The notes: a model not told the origin generated them from the sequence alone. DNA of 64,000 nucleotides from Kosakonia sp. SMBL-WEM22 (GCF_014490785.1 NZ_CP051488.1:3658001-3722000), one strand, 5' to 3'. Counted from the first letter of the stretch, positions 42,301-50,662 are shown. Numbers and translations are program-made.

Positions 42301-43249
42301 GGATCTCGCCGCCGGAGCCGGTTGCCGCGCCCGGCCAGGGTGAAATGGCGGTCGGGTGGTTGTGCGTCTCCACCTTCATCAAAATATGGGTCGGCTCCTG
42401 GTGGAAATCGTAGCGACCTTCAGCGCGATCGGCATAGAAACGACCGACAGCGGATCCTTCCATCACCGCCGCGTTATCTTTGTAGGCAGAGAGCACAAAC
42501 TCCGGCGTCTTCTCGAAGGTGTTTTTAATCATTTTGAACAGCGACTTCGGCTGCGGCTGCCCATCAATCACCCAATCAGCGTTGAAGATTTTGTGACGGC
42601 AGTGCTCCGAGTTCGCCTGGGCGAACATATAGAGTTCGATATCGTTCGGGTTGCGCCCCAGGCGCGTAAAGGCGTCGTGCAGGTAATCGATCTCATCTTC
42701 CGCCAGCGCCAGGCCGAGACGCAGGTTGGCGTCGATCAGCGCCTGGCGGCCTTCACCCAGCAGATCTACGCTCTGTACCGGCGCAGGCTGATGGTGCTCA
42801 AACAGACGCGCGGCGTCCGCTTCAGCGTTAAATACGCTCTCCATCATGCGGTCATGCAGCTGCGCCGCCACCTCTTGCCACTGGGCGTCGGTCAGGCTGG
42901 TGGCTTCAACGTAGTAGGCCACGCCGCGCTCAAGGCGGTTGATCTTTTCCAGACCGCAGTTGTGGGCGATGTCGGTAGCTTTGGATGACCAGGGAGAGAT
43001 GGTGCCGGGACGAGGAGTGACGAGCAGTAATTTTCCGGTTGGGGTGTGGCTGCTAAGGCTTGGGCCATATTTCAGCAGACGCTGGAGCCTGGCGTACTCT
43101 TCTTCGGTGAGCGCCGCGTTAAGATCGGCAAAGTGAGTATATTCGGCATAAATATTGCTCACCGGCAGGTTGGTGGCCTGAAACCTCGCCAGCAGTTTGT
43201 TAATACGGAATGCGGACAGGGCAGGCGAACCACGCAGAATTTCCATCAT
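39362..43249 (-). CDS. purL: Phosphoribosylformylglycinamidine synthase
   Basis: ATP- and glutamine-dependent fourth step of purine synthesis (FGAR to FGAM), large single-chain form. Seen: an N-terminal PurS-like domain, two AIRS-type synthetase halves (METHNHPTAISPWPGAATGSGGE-type region; HDVGAGGLSNAMPE), and a C-terminal class I glutaminase with the nucleophilic Cys in LGVCNGCQMM and the HGEGR and MPHPERVF segments. 1295 aa, identical in length to E. coli. A PurR box and promoter lie upstream; a terminator follows. Confidence 0.98.
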   Translation of the reverse strand: MMEILRGSPALSAFRINKLLARFQATNLPVSNIYAEYTHFADLNAALTEEEYARLQRLLKYGPSLSSHTPTGKLLLVTPRPGTISPWSSKATDIAHNCGLEKINRLERGVAYYVEATSLTDAQWQEVAAQLHDRMMESVFNAEADAARLFEHHQPAPVQSVDLLGEGRQALIDANLRLGLALAEDEIDYLHDAFTRLGRNPNDIELYMFAQANSEHCRHKIFNADWVIDGQPQPKSLFKMIKNTFEKTPEFVLSAYKDNAAVMEGSAVGRFYADRAEGRYDFHQEPTHILMKVETHNHPTAISPWPGAATGSGGEIRDEGATGRGAKPKAGLVGFCVSNLRIPGFEQPWEEDFGKPERIVTALDIMTDGPLGGAAFNNEFGRPALNGYFRTYEEKVNSHNGEELRGYHKPIMLAGGIGNIREDHVQKGEIVVGAKLIVLGGPAMNIGLGGGAASSMASGQSDADLDFASVQRDNPEMERRCQEVIDRCWQLGDANPILFIHDVGAGGLSNAMPELVSDGGRGGRFELRDILSDEPGMSPLEIWCNESQERYVLAVAADQLPLFDELCRRERAPYAVIGDATEEQHLTLNDSHFDNQPIDMPLDVLLGKTPKMTRDVATRQAAGDSFNTYGITVADAVNRVLHLPTVAEKTFLVTIGDRTVTGMVARDQMVGPWQIPVANCAVTTASLDSYYGEAMALGERAPVALLDFAASARLAVGEALTNIAATHIGDIKRIKLSANWMAAAGHPGEDAGLYAAVKAVGEELCPALGLTIPVGKDSMSMKTRWQEGSEQREMTSPLSLVITAFARVEDVRHTVTPQLSTDDNALLLIDLGKGSNALGATALAQVYRQLGDKPADVRNVEQLKGFYDAIQVLVAERKLLAYHDRSDGGLLVTLAEMAFTGHCGVNVDIAALGNDRLAALFNEELGAVIQVRAEDREAVESVLAAYGLSDVVHYLGRAVEGDRFVIEADGQPVFSESRTTLRMWWAETTWQMQRLRDNPECADQEHEAKANDNDPGLNVKLTFDINNDIAAPFIATGARPKVAVLREQGVNSHVEMAAAFHRAGFDAVDVHMSDLLSGRRGLDNFHALVACGGFSYGDVLGAGEGWAKSILFNERVRDEFETFFHRPQTLALGVCNGCQMMSNLRELIPGSELWPRFVRNHSDRFEARFSLVEVTQSPSLLLNGMVGSHMPIAVSHGEGRVEVRDAAHLAQLESKGLVALRYVDNSGSVTERYPANPNGSPNGITAVTSESGRVTIMMPHPERVFRTVANSWHPENWGEDSPWMRIFRNARKQLG

Positions 43250-43317
43250 AAGTCTCTCGTCTTCGATTACGAAGCGTCGGGGACGCTTAAAGTGTGCACC
43301 AGGGGAAAACGGGCGCC

Positions 43318-43346
43318 ATTATAAAGAATCCTGGCGCGCGACGAAA
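43318..43346 (-). promoter_or_regulatory. Predicted purL promoter
   Basis: On the minus strand TTTCGT (43341-43346), a 17-base spacer and a perfect TATAAT (43318-43323). The -35 lies inside the PurR box. Confidence 0.6.
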
Positions 43347-43356
43347 CCGTTTGCGT
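43341..43356 (-). promoter_or_regulatory. PurR operator of purL
   Basis: On the minus strand ACGCAAACGGTTTCGT, very close to the PurR consensus ACGCAAACGTTTNCNT and the same as the remembered E. coli purL site. Overlap with the -35 fits simple repression. Confidence 0.85.
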
Positions 43357-43521
43357 GGAAATAAACAGTGCCGACGATTTTTAGCAATAGCTGTGGCCGA
43401 ATGCTGTAATTTGTTGCCAACTGCCGTTTTGTTACGCAGAATGCCGCTAAATCGACAGCAACCCCCTTGCTGTGATTGCGAAAACCTTTTGAGGCAAAGT
43501 ACGGCGCAGAGAATTAACTCC

Positions 43522-45072
43522 TTGAAAAGATTTCAGATTAATTATCTGCTCATCGGCATTGTCACTCTGCTGTTGGCAGCGGCGCTGTGGCCATCAGTCC
43601 CCTGGTTTGGCAAAGCCGATAACCGCATCGCGGCTATCCAGGCACGCGGGGAGCTGCGCGTCAGTACCATTTCGACGCCGCTTACCTACACCTCTATCAA
43701 CGGCAAAAATTACGGCCTCGATTACGAACTGGCGCAACAGTTTGCCGACTATCTCGGCGTGAAGCTTAAAATCACCGTGCGCCAGAACATCAGCCAGCTG
43801 TTTGACGATCTCGATCATGACAATGCCGATATGCTCGCCGCCGGGCTGGTCTATAACAATGAGCGGGTGAAGAGCTACCAGACCGGGCCGGTCTACTACT
43901 CGGTTTCTCAACAGCTGGTCTATCGCGTTGGCAGCTATCGTCCGCGCACGCTCGCGCAAGTGAATGAGAGTCAGTTAACCATTGCGCCGGGGCATGTCGC
44001 GCTGGACGATTTGCGTGAGTTAAAAGAGAAAAAGTACCCCACTCTAAGCTGGAAGGTGGATGAGAAACTCGGTACCACCCTTCTGCTTCAGCAAGTGGTC
44101 GACGGCAAGCTGAGTTATACCGTCGCCGATTCGGTGGCGATCAGCCTCTTCCAGCGCGTTCACCCGGAGCTGGCGGTGGCGCTTGATATCTCCGATGAGC
44201 AGCCCGTCACCTGGTTCAGCAAGCGCGACGACGACAATACCCTCTCTGCGGCGATGCTCGATTTCTTCAATACCATTAATGGCGAAGGGATCCTTGCAAG
44301 GCTCGAAGAGAAGTATCTTGGGCATGGCGATGGCTTTGATTATGTTGATACCCGTGCCTTTTTACGCGCCGTTGATAGTGTGCTGCCGGAGTTGCAGCCG
44401 CTGTTTGAAAAGTATGCCCAGCAGATAGACTGGAAGCTGTTAGCGGCAATTTCATACCAGGAGTCGCACTGGGACGCCCAGGCCACCTCACCGACCGGCG
44501 TGCGCGGGTTAATGATGTTGACCCGCAATACGGCGCAGAGCCTGGGGCTGAGTGACAGAACCGATGCCGAGCAGAGCATCAGCGGCGGCGCGCGCTACCT
44601 GCAGGATATGATGAGCAAAGTGCCGGATAGCGTGCCGCAGGATGAGAAGATCTGGTATGCGTTGGCGGCTTACAACATGGGTTATGCGCATATGCTTGAT
44701 GCTCGCGCGCTGACGGTGAAGACTAAAGGCAATCCGGACAGCTGGGCAGATGTGAAACAGCGCTTACCGCTGTTAAGCCAGAAGGCCTACTACAGTAAAT
44801 TACGCTACGGCTATGCCCGCGGGTATCAGGCGTATGCCTACGTCGAGAATATTCGTAAATATGAGATTAGCCTGGTGGGTTATCTGCTCGAAAAAGAGAA
44901 GGAGCTTGCCAGGACGCTCAAGCTGGCGCAGAGCTACCCAGCGGTGTCGAGCGAGGAGCTCGATCAGCCGACCTATGGCGTGCTGCCCTTCAGCGCATTG
45001 ACCGTCGATGAGGCATTTGGTCACCATTCGGTTTTACCGCAGGATACGCTGCAGCTGAAAGTGAACCGCTGA
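43522..45072 (+). CDS. mltF: Membrane-bound lytic murein transglycosylase F
   Basis: Cleaves peptidoglycan glycan strands, leaving 1,6-anhydro ends. Seen: an N-terminal hydrophobic signal or anchor (about residues 6-25), a solute-binding-protein (ABC-type) domain (about 40-260), and a C-terminal SLT domain with the catalytic Glu in AISYQESHWDAQATSPTG and AYNMGYAHMLDAR. E. coli MltF starts MKKLKINYLFIGI; the equivalent here is LKRFQINYLLIGI, which points to a TTG start at 43522, giving 516 aa. The open frame upstream (76 codons from 43294) is non-homologous and crosses the PurR box. Divergent from purL. Confidence 0.9.
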   Translation: MKRFQINYLLIGIVTLLLAAALWPSVPWFGKADNRIAAIQARGELRVSTISTPLTYTSINGKNYGLDYELAQQFADYLGVKLKITVRQNISQLFDDLDHDNADMLAAGLVYNNERVKSYQTGPVYYSVSQQLVYRVGSYRPRTLAQVNESQLTIAPGHVALDDLRELKEKKYPTLSWKVDEKLGTTLLLQQVVDGKLSYTVADSVAISLFQRVHPELAVALDISDEQPVTWFSKRDDDNTLSAAMLDFFNTINGEGILARLEEKYLGHGDGFDYVDTRAFLRAVDSVLPELQPLFEKYAQQIDWKLLAAISYQESHWDAQATSPTGVRGLMMLTRNTAQSLGLSDRTDAEQSISGGARYLQDMMSKVPDSVPQDEKIWYALAAYNMGYAHMLDARALTVKTKGNPDSWADVKQRLPLLSQKAYYSKLRYGYARGYQAYAYVENIRKYEISLVGYLLEKEKELARTLKLAQSYPAVSSEELDQPTYGVLPFSALTVDEAFGHHSVLPQDTLQLKVNR

Positions 45073-45084
45073 AGGCGTTGCTAC

Positions 45085-45590
45085 AAATCCAGGCGCACTA
45101 CCCCACAGGCCTGATAAGGCGGAGCCGCCATCAGGCATTGTTCGCCGGATGGCGCTGCGCTTATCCGGCCTACAAAGGCAAGCGCACTACCCCGTAAGCC
45201 TGATAAGGCGGAGCCACTATCAGGCATTGTCTGCCGGATGGCGCTGCGCTTATCCGGCCTACAAAGGCAAGCGCACTACCCCGTAGGCCTGATAAGGCGT
45301 AGCCGCCATCAGGCATTGTTCGTCGGATGGCGCTGCGCTTATCCAGCCTACAAAGGCAAACGACCTACACGTAGGCCTGATAAGGCGTAGCCGCCATCAG
45401 GCATTGTCTGCCGGATGGCGCTGCGCTTATCCGGCCTACAAAGGCAAGCGCACTACCCCGTAGGCCTGATAAGGCGTAGCCGCCATCAGGCATTGTTCGT
45501 CGGATGGCGCTGCGCTTATCCAGCCTACAAAGGCAAGCGCACTATCCCACAGGCCTGATAAGGCGGAGCCGCCATCAGGCATTGCCAGTT
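45085..45590. repeat. Tandem REP/BIME array with 89-bp period
   Basis: CCTGATAAGGCG occurs at 45110, 45199, 45288, 45376, 45465 and 45554, steps of 89, 89, 88, 89 and 89. Each unit holds two REPs in opposite orientation (GCCGCCATCAGGCATTG and GGATGGCGCTGCGCTTATC) and a spacer CAAAGGCAAGCGCACTACC. Copies alternate in small variants (TTCGCCGG / CTGCCGG / TTCGTCGG), which suggests recent unit duplication. The last copy runs into the 3' end of tadA. Confidence 0.93.
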
Positions 45591-46069
45591 TTCAGGGCTT
45601 TCTTCTCCAGCCGACGCTGGCGGAAAAAATCGCTCAACATTGCCGCGCACTCGTCGCGCAGCACGCCTTCGGTAAACTCGACCCGGTGATTCATCCCCGG
45701 GTGATGGAGCACATCCATTAACGACCCTACCGCACCGGTTTTCGCATCCCGCGCGCCAAACACCAGTTGGCCGATCCGGCTATGCACCATGGCACCTGCG
45801 CACATCACGCATGGCTCAAGTGTCACATAGAGCGTGGTGTCGATCAGCCGGTAGTTTTGCAGCACCAGCCCACCCTGGCGCAGCGCCATAATCTCCGCGT
45901 GCGCGGTGGGATCGTGACGGCCAATCGGGCGATTCCACCCTTCGCCAATCACCTGGTTGTTATACACCAGCACCGCGCCCACCGGCACTTCGCCCTCTTC
46001 CCAGGCGCGCTTCGCCAGCGTAAGCGCATAACGCATCCAGTGTTCGTGAGTCAGTTCGGGATTGGACAA
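45575..46069 (-). CDS. tadA: tRNA-specific adenosine deaminase TadA
   Basis: Converts A34 to inosine in tRNA-Arg(ACG). Seen: the zinc/catalytic motif HAEIMAL, the PCVMC cysteines, and RDAKTGAVGSLMDVLHHPGMNHRV. 164 aa (E. coli 167). The start appears to be TTG at 46069, preceded by GGAG; the E. coli gene likewise lacks an ATG at the homologous point (from memory). The C-terminus LEKKALKTGNA differs from E. coli because the last codons and the TGA (45575-45577) lie inside the terminal REP element. Confidence 0.94.
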   Translation of the reverse strand: MSNPELTHEHWMRYALTLAKRAWEEGEVPVGAVLVYNNQVIGEGWNRPIGRHDPTAHAEIMALRQGGLVLQNYRLIDTTLYVTLEPCVMCAGAMVHSRIGQLVFGARDAKTGAVGSLMDVLHHPGMNHRVEFTEGVLRDECAAMLSDFFRQRRLEKKALKTGNA

Positions 46070-46129
46070 AGGTATAAACTCCAGTAATTCAGGCGGGGCG
46101 CATTATACACACCCCTAATACGTTCGACA

Positions 46130-46765
46130 CTACTCAAGCTGTTGCAGTTCGCCACGGCGCGTAACCCGCCAGCGGTGCTGGCAGAAGTAGAGCAGCGGGT
46201 TGTCCTGTTTACTGTCGCTATAGCCGCTGTAGAGACGCAGCGGCGTACCGATTTTTCGCTCTAATTGCGCGACTTTCTCATGCCCGAGGCAGCGCATCGT
46301 CAGCACCCAACCGCCGTAGCCGCGGGTCATCTGGCTGGCGATAACATTGACGCGTGGTAGCCAGGGGGTGTCGAAATAGACCTGCTCCACCAGCGACTGC
46401 GGCGAGCCGGTGATCAGCCAGATATCCGCATCCGAGGCGGCCAGATAGTTGGTTAATCGCGTCTGCACCACCGGAAAGGCCGTGACATGCCCGCGAAACC
46501 AGGTGGCGAACTTCTGCTGTAAGGCGTTGAGATGGCGCTCGCTGTGACCGAAGGTGCAGCCCCATAACAGCAGGCTCATCGGCCAGCGCGCGGCGCGGCC
46601 CTTAATCAATAGCCCGGCGCCAATCACCGGCAACAGCGGCAGCACAAGCAGCGCATTGAGCGGATGATGTCGCAGTAGATAGCGCAAAAAAGTGCCGAAC
46701 ATATCCTGCTGATGTAATGTTCCATCAAGGTCAAAAAATACAACGCGGCGTTCACTGGTAGCCAA
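46130..46765 (-). CDS. pgpC: Phosphatidylglycerophosphatase C
   Basis: HAD-superfamily membrane phosphatase that dephosphorylates phosphatidylglycerol phosphate. Seen: the HAD nucleophile motif VVFFDLDGTLHQQD, a hydrophobic segment (about residues 36-55), WLITGSPQ (motif II) and RLYSGYSDSKQDNPLL (motif IV region). 211 aa, collinear with E. coli PgpC (YfhB). Downstream of it on the same strand is tadA. Confidence 0.96.
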   Translation of the reverse strand: MATSERRVVFFDLDGTLHQQDMFGTFLRYLLRHHPLNALLVLPLLPVIGAGLLIKGRAARWPMSLLLWGCTFGHSERHLNALQQKFATWFRGHVTAFPVVQTRLTNYLAASDADIWLITGSPQSLVEQVYFDTPWLPRVNVIASQMTRGYGGWVLTMRCLGHEKVAQLERKIGTPLRLYSGYSDSKQDNPLLYFCQHRWRVTRRGELQQLE

Positions 46766-46931
46766 AAGATATTCCTCTGTGGGTTAACGCTCCATCGCCG
46801 GGACGCTCCGTTTGGCGATTACACTACAACTAGCCTAACAGATAGATCCTCACTTTTCCGGTAACAGCCTGTTATCAATACCTGCAATAATACGCGTCAC
46901 GCGCTCTCTCCCTTACTTACTACAGGTGACA

Positions 46932-48188
46932 ATGACTCCAGCAACCCGCACAACGCCGCGCCGCGCCTTGCAGATCCCAGCCTTTCGCTATCTCTTTTCT
47001 GCCCGCCTGCTTACCGTGCTGGGCAACGGCATTGCGCCGATCGCGCTGGCTTTCGCGGTGCTCGATATTGGCGGCTCGGCAAGCGATCTCGGTTTGGTGG
47101 TGGCGGCACGCTCGCTGTTCAACGTCGCTTTTTTATTGATTGGTGGCGTGCTGGCGGATCGCTACTCCCGCAGCCGCGTGATGGTCATTTCCTCATTTGT
47201 CGCCGCGCTTTCGCAGGGTGCGGTCGCCTGGCTGGTGCTTGATGGTTCAGCCAGCGTTATGCTGCTCGCCCTGCTCGGTACGCTTAATGGCGCAGCGGCG
47301 GGCATTGCCCTTCCCGCCTCCTCGGCGCTGGTACCGCAAACGGTGCCTGTTCACCTGCGCCGTGAAGCGAATGCGCTGTTACAACTTGGGATTTACAGCG
47401 GAACAGTCATCGGAGCCTCGCTCGGCGGTATCCTGACCAGCGCGGTCGGTCCCGGCTGGGGGCTGGCCATTGATGCGCTCGGTTTTGCCGCCTCGGCACC
47501 GCTCTATTACGCCATTCGCATCGGTGCGATTAAGGCCGCAGAGGCGACGAGCAATATCCTGCAGGATCTGCGCGACGGCTGGAAAGAGTTCGCCAGCCGT
47601 CCCTGGGTCTGGTCGGTGGTGGTGCAGTTCACCCTGATTAACGCCGCTTTCAGCGGCATCGTGATGGTGCTCGGGCCGGTGATTGCCGACAGCGCTTTCG
47701 GCCGAGCCCAGTGGGGGCTGATTATTGCCGCGCAGAGTGTGGGCCTGATTGTCGGCTCGTTCCTGGCGCTGCGCTGGCGACCCAAGCGCGATCTCTTTAT
47801 CGGCGTGGTGCTGATGGCGTTCTGCGCCGTGCCCACCTGGCTGCTCGGCCAGGCGGCACCGGCAAACTGGCTGATGGCGGCCTTCTTTTGCGCCGGCATC
47901 GTCTTCGGCCTCTTCGGCGTGGCGTGGGCGCAGTCGCTACAAACTCACATTCCGGCGGAGAAGCTGGCGCGGGTCTACGCCTGGGACGCGATGGGATCGT
48001 TTATTGCCATTCCGGTGGGCGAACTGGCAGCCGGGCCGCTGGCGATGCGTTTTGGTAGCGAAACGGTGTTAACCGCCTCGGCGTTAGTGGTGATCCTCGC
48101 CTGCATTGGCGCGGGTCTGGTGCCGGCGATCCGCCGTCTGGAGAGCGCCCCACAGGTGAAATCGAGTGGACCTGGCCTCTCCAGTTGA
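46932..48188 (+). CDS. MFS transporter (MFS_3 / EntS-like efflux type)
   Basis: Predicted twelve-span major facilitator exporter of about 418 aa. Seen: the N-terminal PAFRYLFSARLLTVLGNGIAP, the loop 2-3 motif GGVLADRYSRSRVM, PASSALVPQTVPVHLRREANAL and a C-terminal charged tail. This pattern resembles EntS-like and related drug-efflux families. An ATG at 46932 follows AGGTGA; a GTG at 46926 would add two residues. It is inserted between pgpC and yfhH, which are adjacent in E. coli K-12. The substrate cannot be predicted. Confidence 0.82.
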   Translation: MTPATRTTPRRALQIPAFRYLFSARLLTVLGNGIAPIALAFAVLDIGGSASDLGLVVAARSLFNVAFLLIGGVLADRYSRSRVMVISSFVAALSQGAVAWLVLDGSASVMLLALLGTLNGAAAGIALPASSALVPQTVPVHLRREANALLQLGIYSGTVIGASLGGILTSAVGPGWGLAIDALGFAASAPLYYAIRIGAIKAAEATSNILQDLRDGWKEFASRPWVWSVVVQFTLINAAFSGIVMVLGPVIADSAFGRAQWGLIIAAQSVGLIVGSFLALRWRPKRDLFIGVVLMAFCAVPTWLLGQAAPANWLMAAFFCAGIVFGLFGVAWAQSLQTHIPAEKLARVYAWDAMGSFIAIPVGELAAGPLAMRFGSETVLTASALVVILACIGAGLVPAIRRLESAPQVKSSGPGLSS

Positions 48189-48255
48189 TCGCTATCAAAC
48201 GCCGTGCGGAGAAACTTTGTGCTGCCAGAATTTTTAATTCATAATCACCGCCCAT

Positions 48256-48277
48256 GGATGGAATAGTTAATTCATCC
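48256..48277. promoter_or_regulatory. Imperfect dyad upstream of yfhH, candidate operator
   Basis: GGATG and CATCC arms (48256-48260 and 48273-48277) flank AT-rich sequence; the motif TTAATTCAT occurs here and again just upstream (about 48232). A possible autoregulatory site for YfhH; weak support. Confidence 0.3.
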
Positions 48278-48323
48278 GCGTAATGCACCAGGCAGTGAAT
48301 TACGTGAACACCCCGGAGATCGT

Positions 48324-49172
48324 ATGAACTGTTTGATCCGCATTCGCCAGCGCTATCCCGGCCTTGCGCAGAGTGATAAAAAGCTGGCGGAATTTCTGCT
48401 CGAAAACCCTGACCGCGCCCGCCATTTAAGCTCGCAGCAGCTGGCGGCGGAAGCGGGCGTCAGTCAGTCGAGCGTAGTGAAATTTGCGCAGAAGATGGAG
48501 TTCAAAGGCTTTCCGGCAATGAAGCTGGCAATCAGCGAAGCGCTAGCCAGCAGCCCCAACCCCTACTCCGTGCCGGTGCATAATAAAATTCGCGGCGATG
48601 ACGCCCTGCGTGTGGTCGGCGAGAAGCTGATTAAAGAGTACCAGAGCGCGATGCACGCCTCGCTGGATGTGAACAGCGAAGAGAAGCTGCTGGAGAGCGT
48701 GCGCCTGCTGCGCGAATCGCGGCGTATCGTGCTGACCGGTATCGGCGCATCGGGCCTGGTGGCGCGCAATTTTGGCTGGAAGCTGATGAAAATCGGCTTC
48801 AACGCTATTGTCGAACAGGATATGCACGCGCTACTGGCGGCGGTGCAGGCGCTGGAGCCGGGCGATCTGCTGCTGCCAGTCTCCTACTCGGGCGAACGCC
48901 GCGAGATCAATATGGCGGCTGACGAAGCGTTACGCGTTGGGGCAAAGATCCTCGCGATCACCGGCTTTACCCCTAATGCACTACAACAGCGCGCGACCCA
49001 CTCGCTCTACACCATTGCGGAGGAGCAGGCGACGCGCAGCGCGGCGATCTCCTCCACCAGTGCCCAGATGATGCTGACGGATCTGCTCTTTATGGCGCTG
49101 GTTCAGCAGGATCTGGAGCATGCGCCAGAGCGTATTCGCCACAGCGAGGAGCTGGTAAAAAAACTGGTTTGA
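48324..49172 (+). CDS. yfhH: RpiR-family transcriptional regulator YfhH
   Basis: Uncharacterised regulator with an N-terminal RpiR helix-turn-helix (about residues 1-77, containing LAAEAGVSQSSVVKFAQKM) and a C-terminal SIS domain (about 125-260, with TGIGASGLVARNFGWKLMK). 282 aa, collinear with E. coli YfhH. In E. coli its neighbours are pgpC and yfhL; here an MFS gene precedes it on the same strand. Followed 56 bp later by yfhL. Confidence 0.93.
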   Translation: MNCLIRIRQRYPGLAQSDKKLAEFLLENPDRARHLSSQQLAAEAGVSQSSVVKFAQKMEFKGFPAMKLAISEALASSPNPYSVPVHNKIRGDDALRVVGEKLIKEYQSAMHASLDVNSEEKLLESVRLLRESRRIVLTGIGASGLVARNFGWKLMKIGFNAIVEQDMHALLAAVQALEPGDLLLPVSYSGERREINMAADEALRVGAKILAITGFTPNALQQRATHSLYTIAEEQATRSAAISSTSAQMMLTDLLFMALVQQDLEHAPERIRHSEELVKKLV

Positions 49173-49228
49173 GCAGGCAATCATCGTATAATGCCCGCCC
49201 TGTTTGTGTTGTTTCTGAGATTCTCCTG

Positions 49229-49489
49229 ATGGCGCTGTTAATTACCAAAAAATGCATCAACTGCGATATGTGCGAGCCGGAGTGCCCGAATGAGGCCATT
49301 TCGCTTGGCGAGAGCATTTATGAGATTAACAGCGACCGCTGCACCGAGTGCGTGGGCCACTATGAAACACCGACCTGCCAGAAAGTGTGCCCGATCCCCA
49401 ATACCATCCTGAAAGATCCGGCACATCAAGAGAGTGAAGAGCAGCTGTGGGATAAGTTTGTGCTGCTGCACCACGCAGACAAAATCTAA
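49229..49489 (+). CDS. yfhL: 2[4Fe-4S] ferredoxin YfhL
   Basis: Small ferredoxin. Seen: CINCDMCEPECPNE and CTECVGHYETPTCQKVCP, which provide ligands for two [4Fe-4S] clusters, with the extended loop between the second set as in the Alvin-type family. 86 aa as in E. coli. In E. coli yfhL has been linked, from memory, to TrhP-dependent tRNA wobble-uridine hydroxylation. The ATG at 49229 is used; 20 upstream codons overlap the yfhH end and are non-homologous. It overlaps acpS by 4 bp, tail to tail. Confidence 0.95.
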   Translation: MALLITKKCINCDMCEPECPNEAISLGESIYEINSDRCTECVGHYETPTCQKVCPIPNTILKDPAHQESEEQLWDKFVLLHHADKI

Positions 49490-49866
49490 CTTTCGATAAT
49501 CACCGTCGCACAGGCGTAGTGGCGCTCATCCGCCAGCGTTACATGTACTGAACGCACCCCCATCCGCGCTGCCAGCCGTTCAGCTTCACCGCACAGGCGC
49601 AGGCTCGGCTTTCCCAGCTCATCGTTAAACACGTCGAATTGATTGAACGCCAGACCATTGCGAATGCCGGTGCCGAGCGCTTTTGCCGCCGCCTCTTTAA
49701 CCGCAAAGCGTTTGGCGAGAAAGCGCACCGGCTGCTGGTGCGCTTCGTAGAGTGCCCATTCATGAGGGCTGAGCACGCGTTTCGCCAGCCGATCGCCGCT
49801 GCGGGCGACCACCGCTTCAATGCGAGCGATCTCAACGATATCGGTGCCCAGTCCTAAAATAGCCAT
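49486..49866 (-). CDS. acpS: Holo-[acyl-carrier-protein] synthase
   Basis: Transfers 4'-phosphopantetheine from CoA to apo-ACP. Seen: GLGTDIVEIARIE with the metal-binding Asp and the KRFAVKEAAAKALGTG motif. 126 aa, as in E. coli. Its ATG shares one base with the pdxJ stop, so it is coupled to pdxJ. It converges with yfhL. Confidence 0.98.
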   Translation of the reverse strand: MAILGLGTDIVEIARIEAVVARSGDRLAKRVLSPHEWALYEAHQQPVRFLAKRFAVKEAAAKALGTGIRNGLAFNQFDVFNDELGKPSLRLCGEAERLAARMGVRSVHVTLADERHYACATVIIES

Positions 49867-50597
49867 TATGCGCGCGCTTCCAGCATCAAACGTTTCATCT
49901 CTGCCACCGCCTCTTTCAGGCCGCTCATCACGGCACGACCAATAATTGCGTGGCCGATATTCAGCTCGTGCATCTCTGGAATCGCGGCAATAGCTTTTAC
50001 ATTGTGGTAGGTCAGCCCGTGACCGGCGTTCACTTTTAGCCCGAGGCTGGCGGCATAGGTTGCGGCATGGGCAATACGCTCCAGCTCTTTCGCCTGCGCA
50101 GCCTCGTTTTCAGCATCGGCGTAACAACCGGTGTGGATTTCAATATAGGGCGCGCCCACTTCCGCCGCGGCTTGGATCTGCGCGTTGTCGGCATCGATAA
50201 ACAGCGACACCAGAATGCCCGCCTGTGCCAGGCGCTGGCAGGCATCGCGCATCTTGTCGCGCTGTCCGGCCACGTCCAGCCCGCCTTCGGTCGTTACTTC
50301 CTGACGCTTTTCCGGCACCAGGCAGCAGAAGTGTGGCTTCGTTTCGCAGGCAATCGCCAGCATCTCATCGGTAACGGCCATTTCGAGATTCATGCGCGTG
50401 TGCAGCGTCTGGCGAAGGATACGCACGTCTCTGTCGGTAATGTGGCGACGATCTTCACGCAGATGGACGGTAATACCATCGGCACCCGCCTGCTCGGCAA
50501 TAAACGCCGCCTGCACCGGATCCGGGTAAGCGGTGCCGCGCGCGTTGCGCAGAGTGGCAATGTGATCGATGTTTACGCCCAACAGTAATTCAGCCAT
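49866..50597 (-). CDS. pdxJ: Pyridoxine 5'-phosphate synthase
   Basis: Last step of de novo vitamin B6 synthesis: condenses 3-amino-1-hydroxyacetone phosphate with deoxyxylulose phosphate. Seen: LLGVNIDHIATLRNARGT, the HLREDRRHITDRD phosphate-binding area and GHGLTYHNV. 243 aa. In the recO-pdxJ-acpS order of E. coli; 65 bp after recO. Confidence 0.98.
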   Translation of the reverse strand: MAELLLGVNIDHIATLRNARGTAYPDPVQAAFIAEQAGADGITVHLREDRRHITDRDVRILRQTLHTRMNLEMAVTDEMLAIACETKPHFCCLVPEKRQEVTTEGGLDVAGQRDKMRDACQRLAQAGILVSLFIDADNAQIQAAAEVGAPYIEIHTGCYADAENEAAQAKELERIAHAATYAASLGLKVNAGHGLTYHNVKAIAAIPEMHELNIGHAIIGRAVMSGLKEAVAEMKRLMLEARA

Positions 50598-50662
50598 GAC
50601 AATCCTCAGTTTTGCAAAATTTCCGGCGCGGTCTTCGCCCCGCCTGGTCTGTGATCCTGCCG

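Noticed and set aside
43294..43521. Upstream 76-codon extension of mltF from an ATG at 43294
   Set aside because: It covers the purL promoter and PurR operator and has no homology; the TTG at 43522 aligns with the E. coli N-terminus.
45085..45590. CRISPR array
   Set aside because: Repeats are regular, but the intervening sequences are themselves repeated and REP-like rather than unique spacers, and no cas genes are present.
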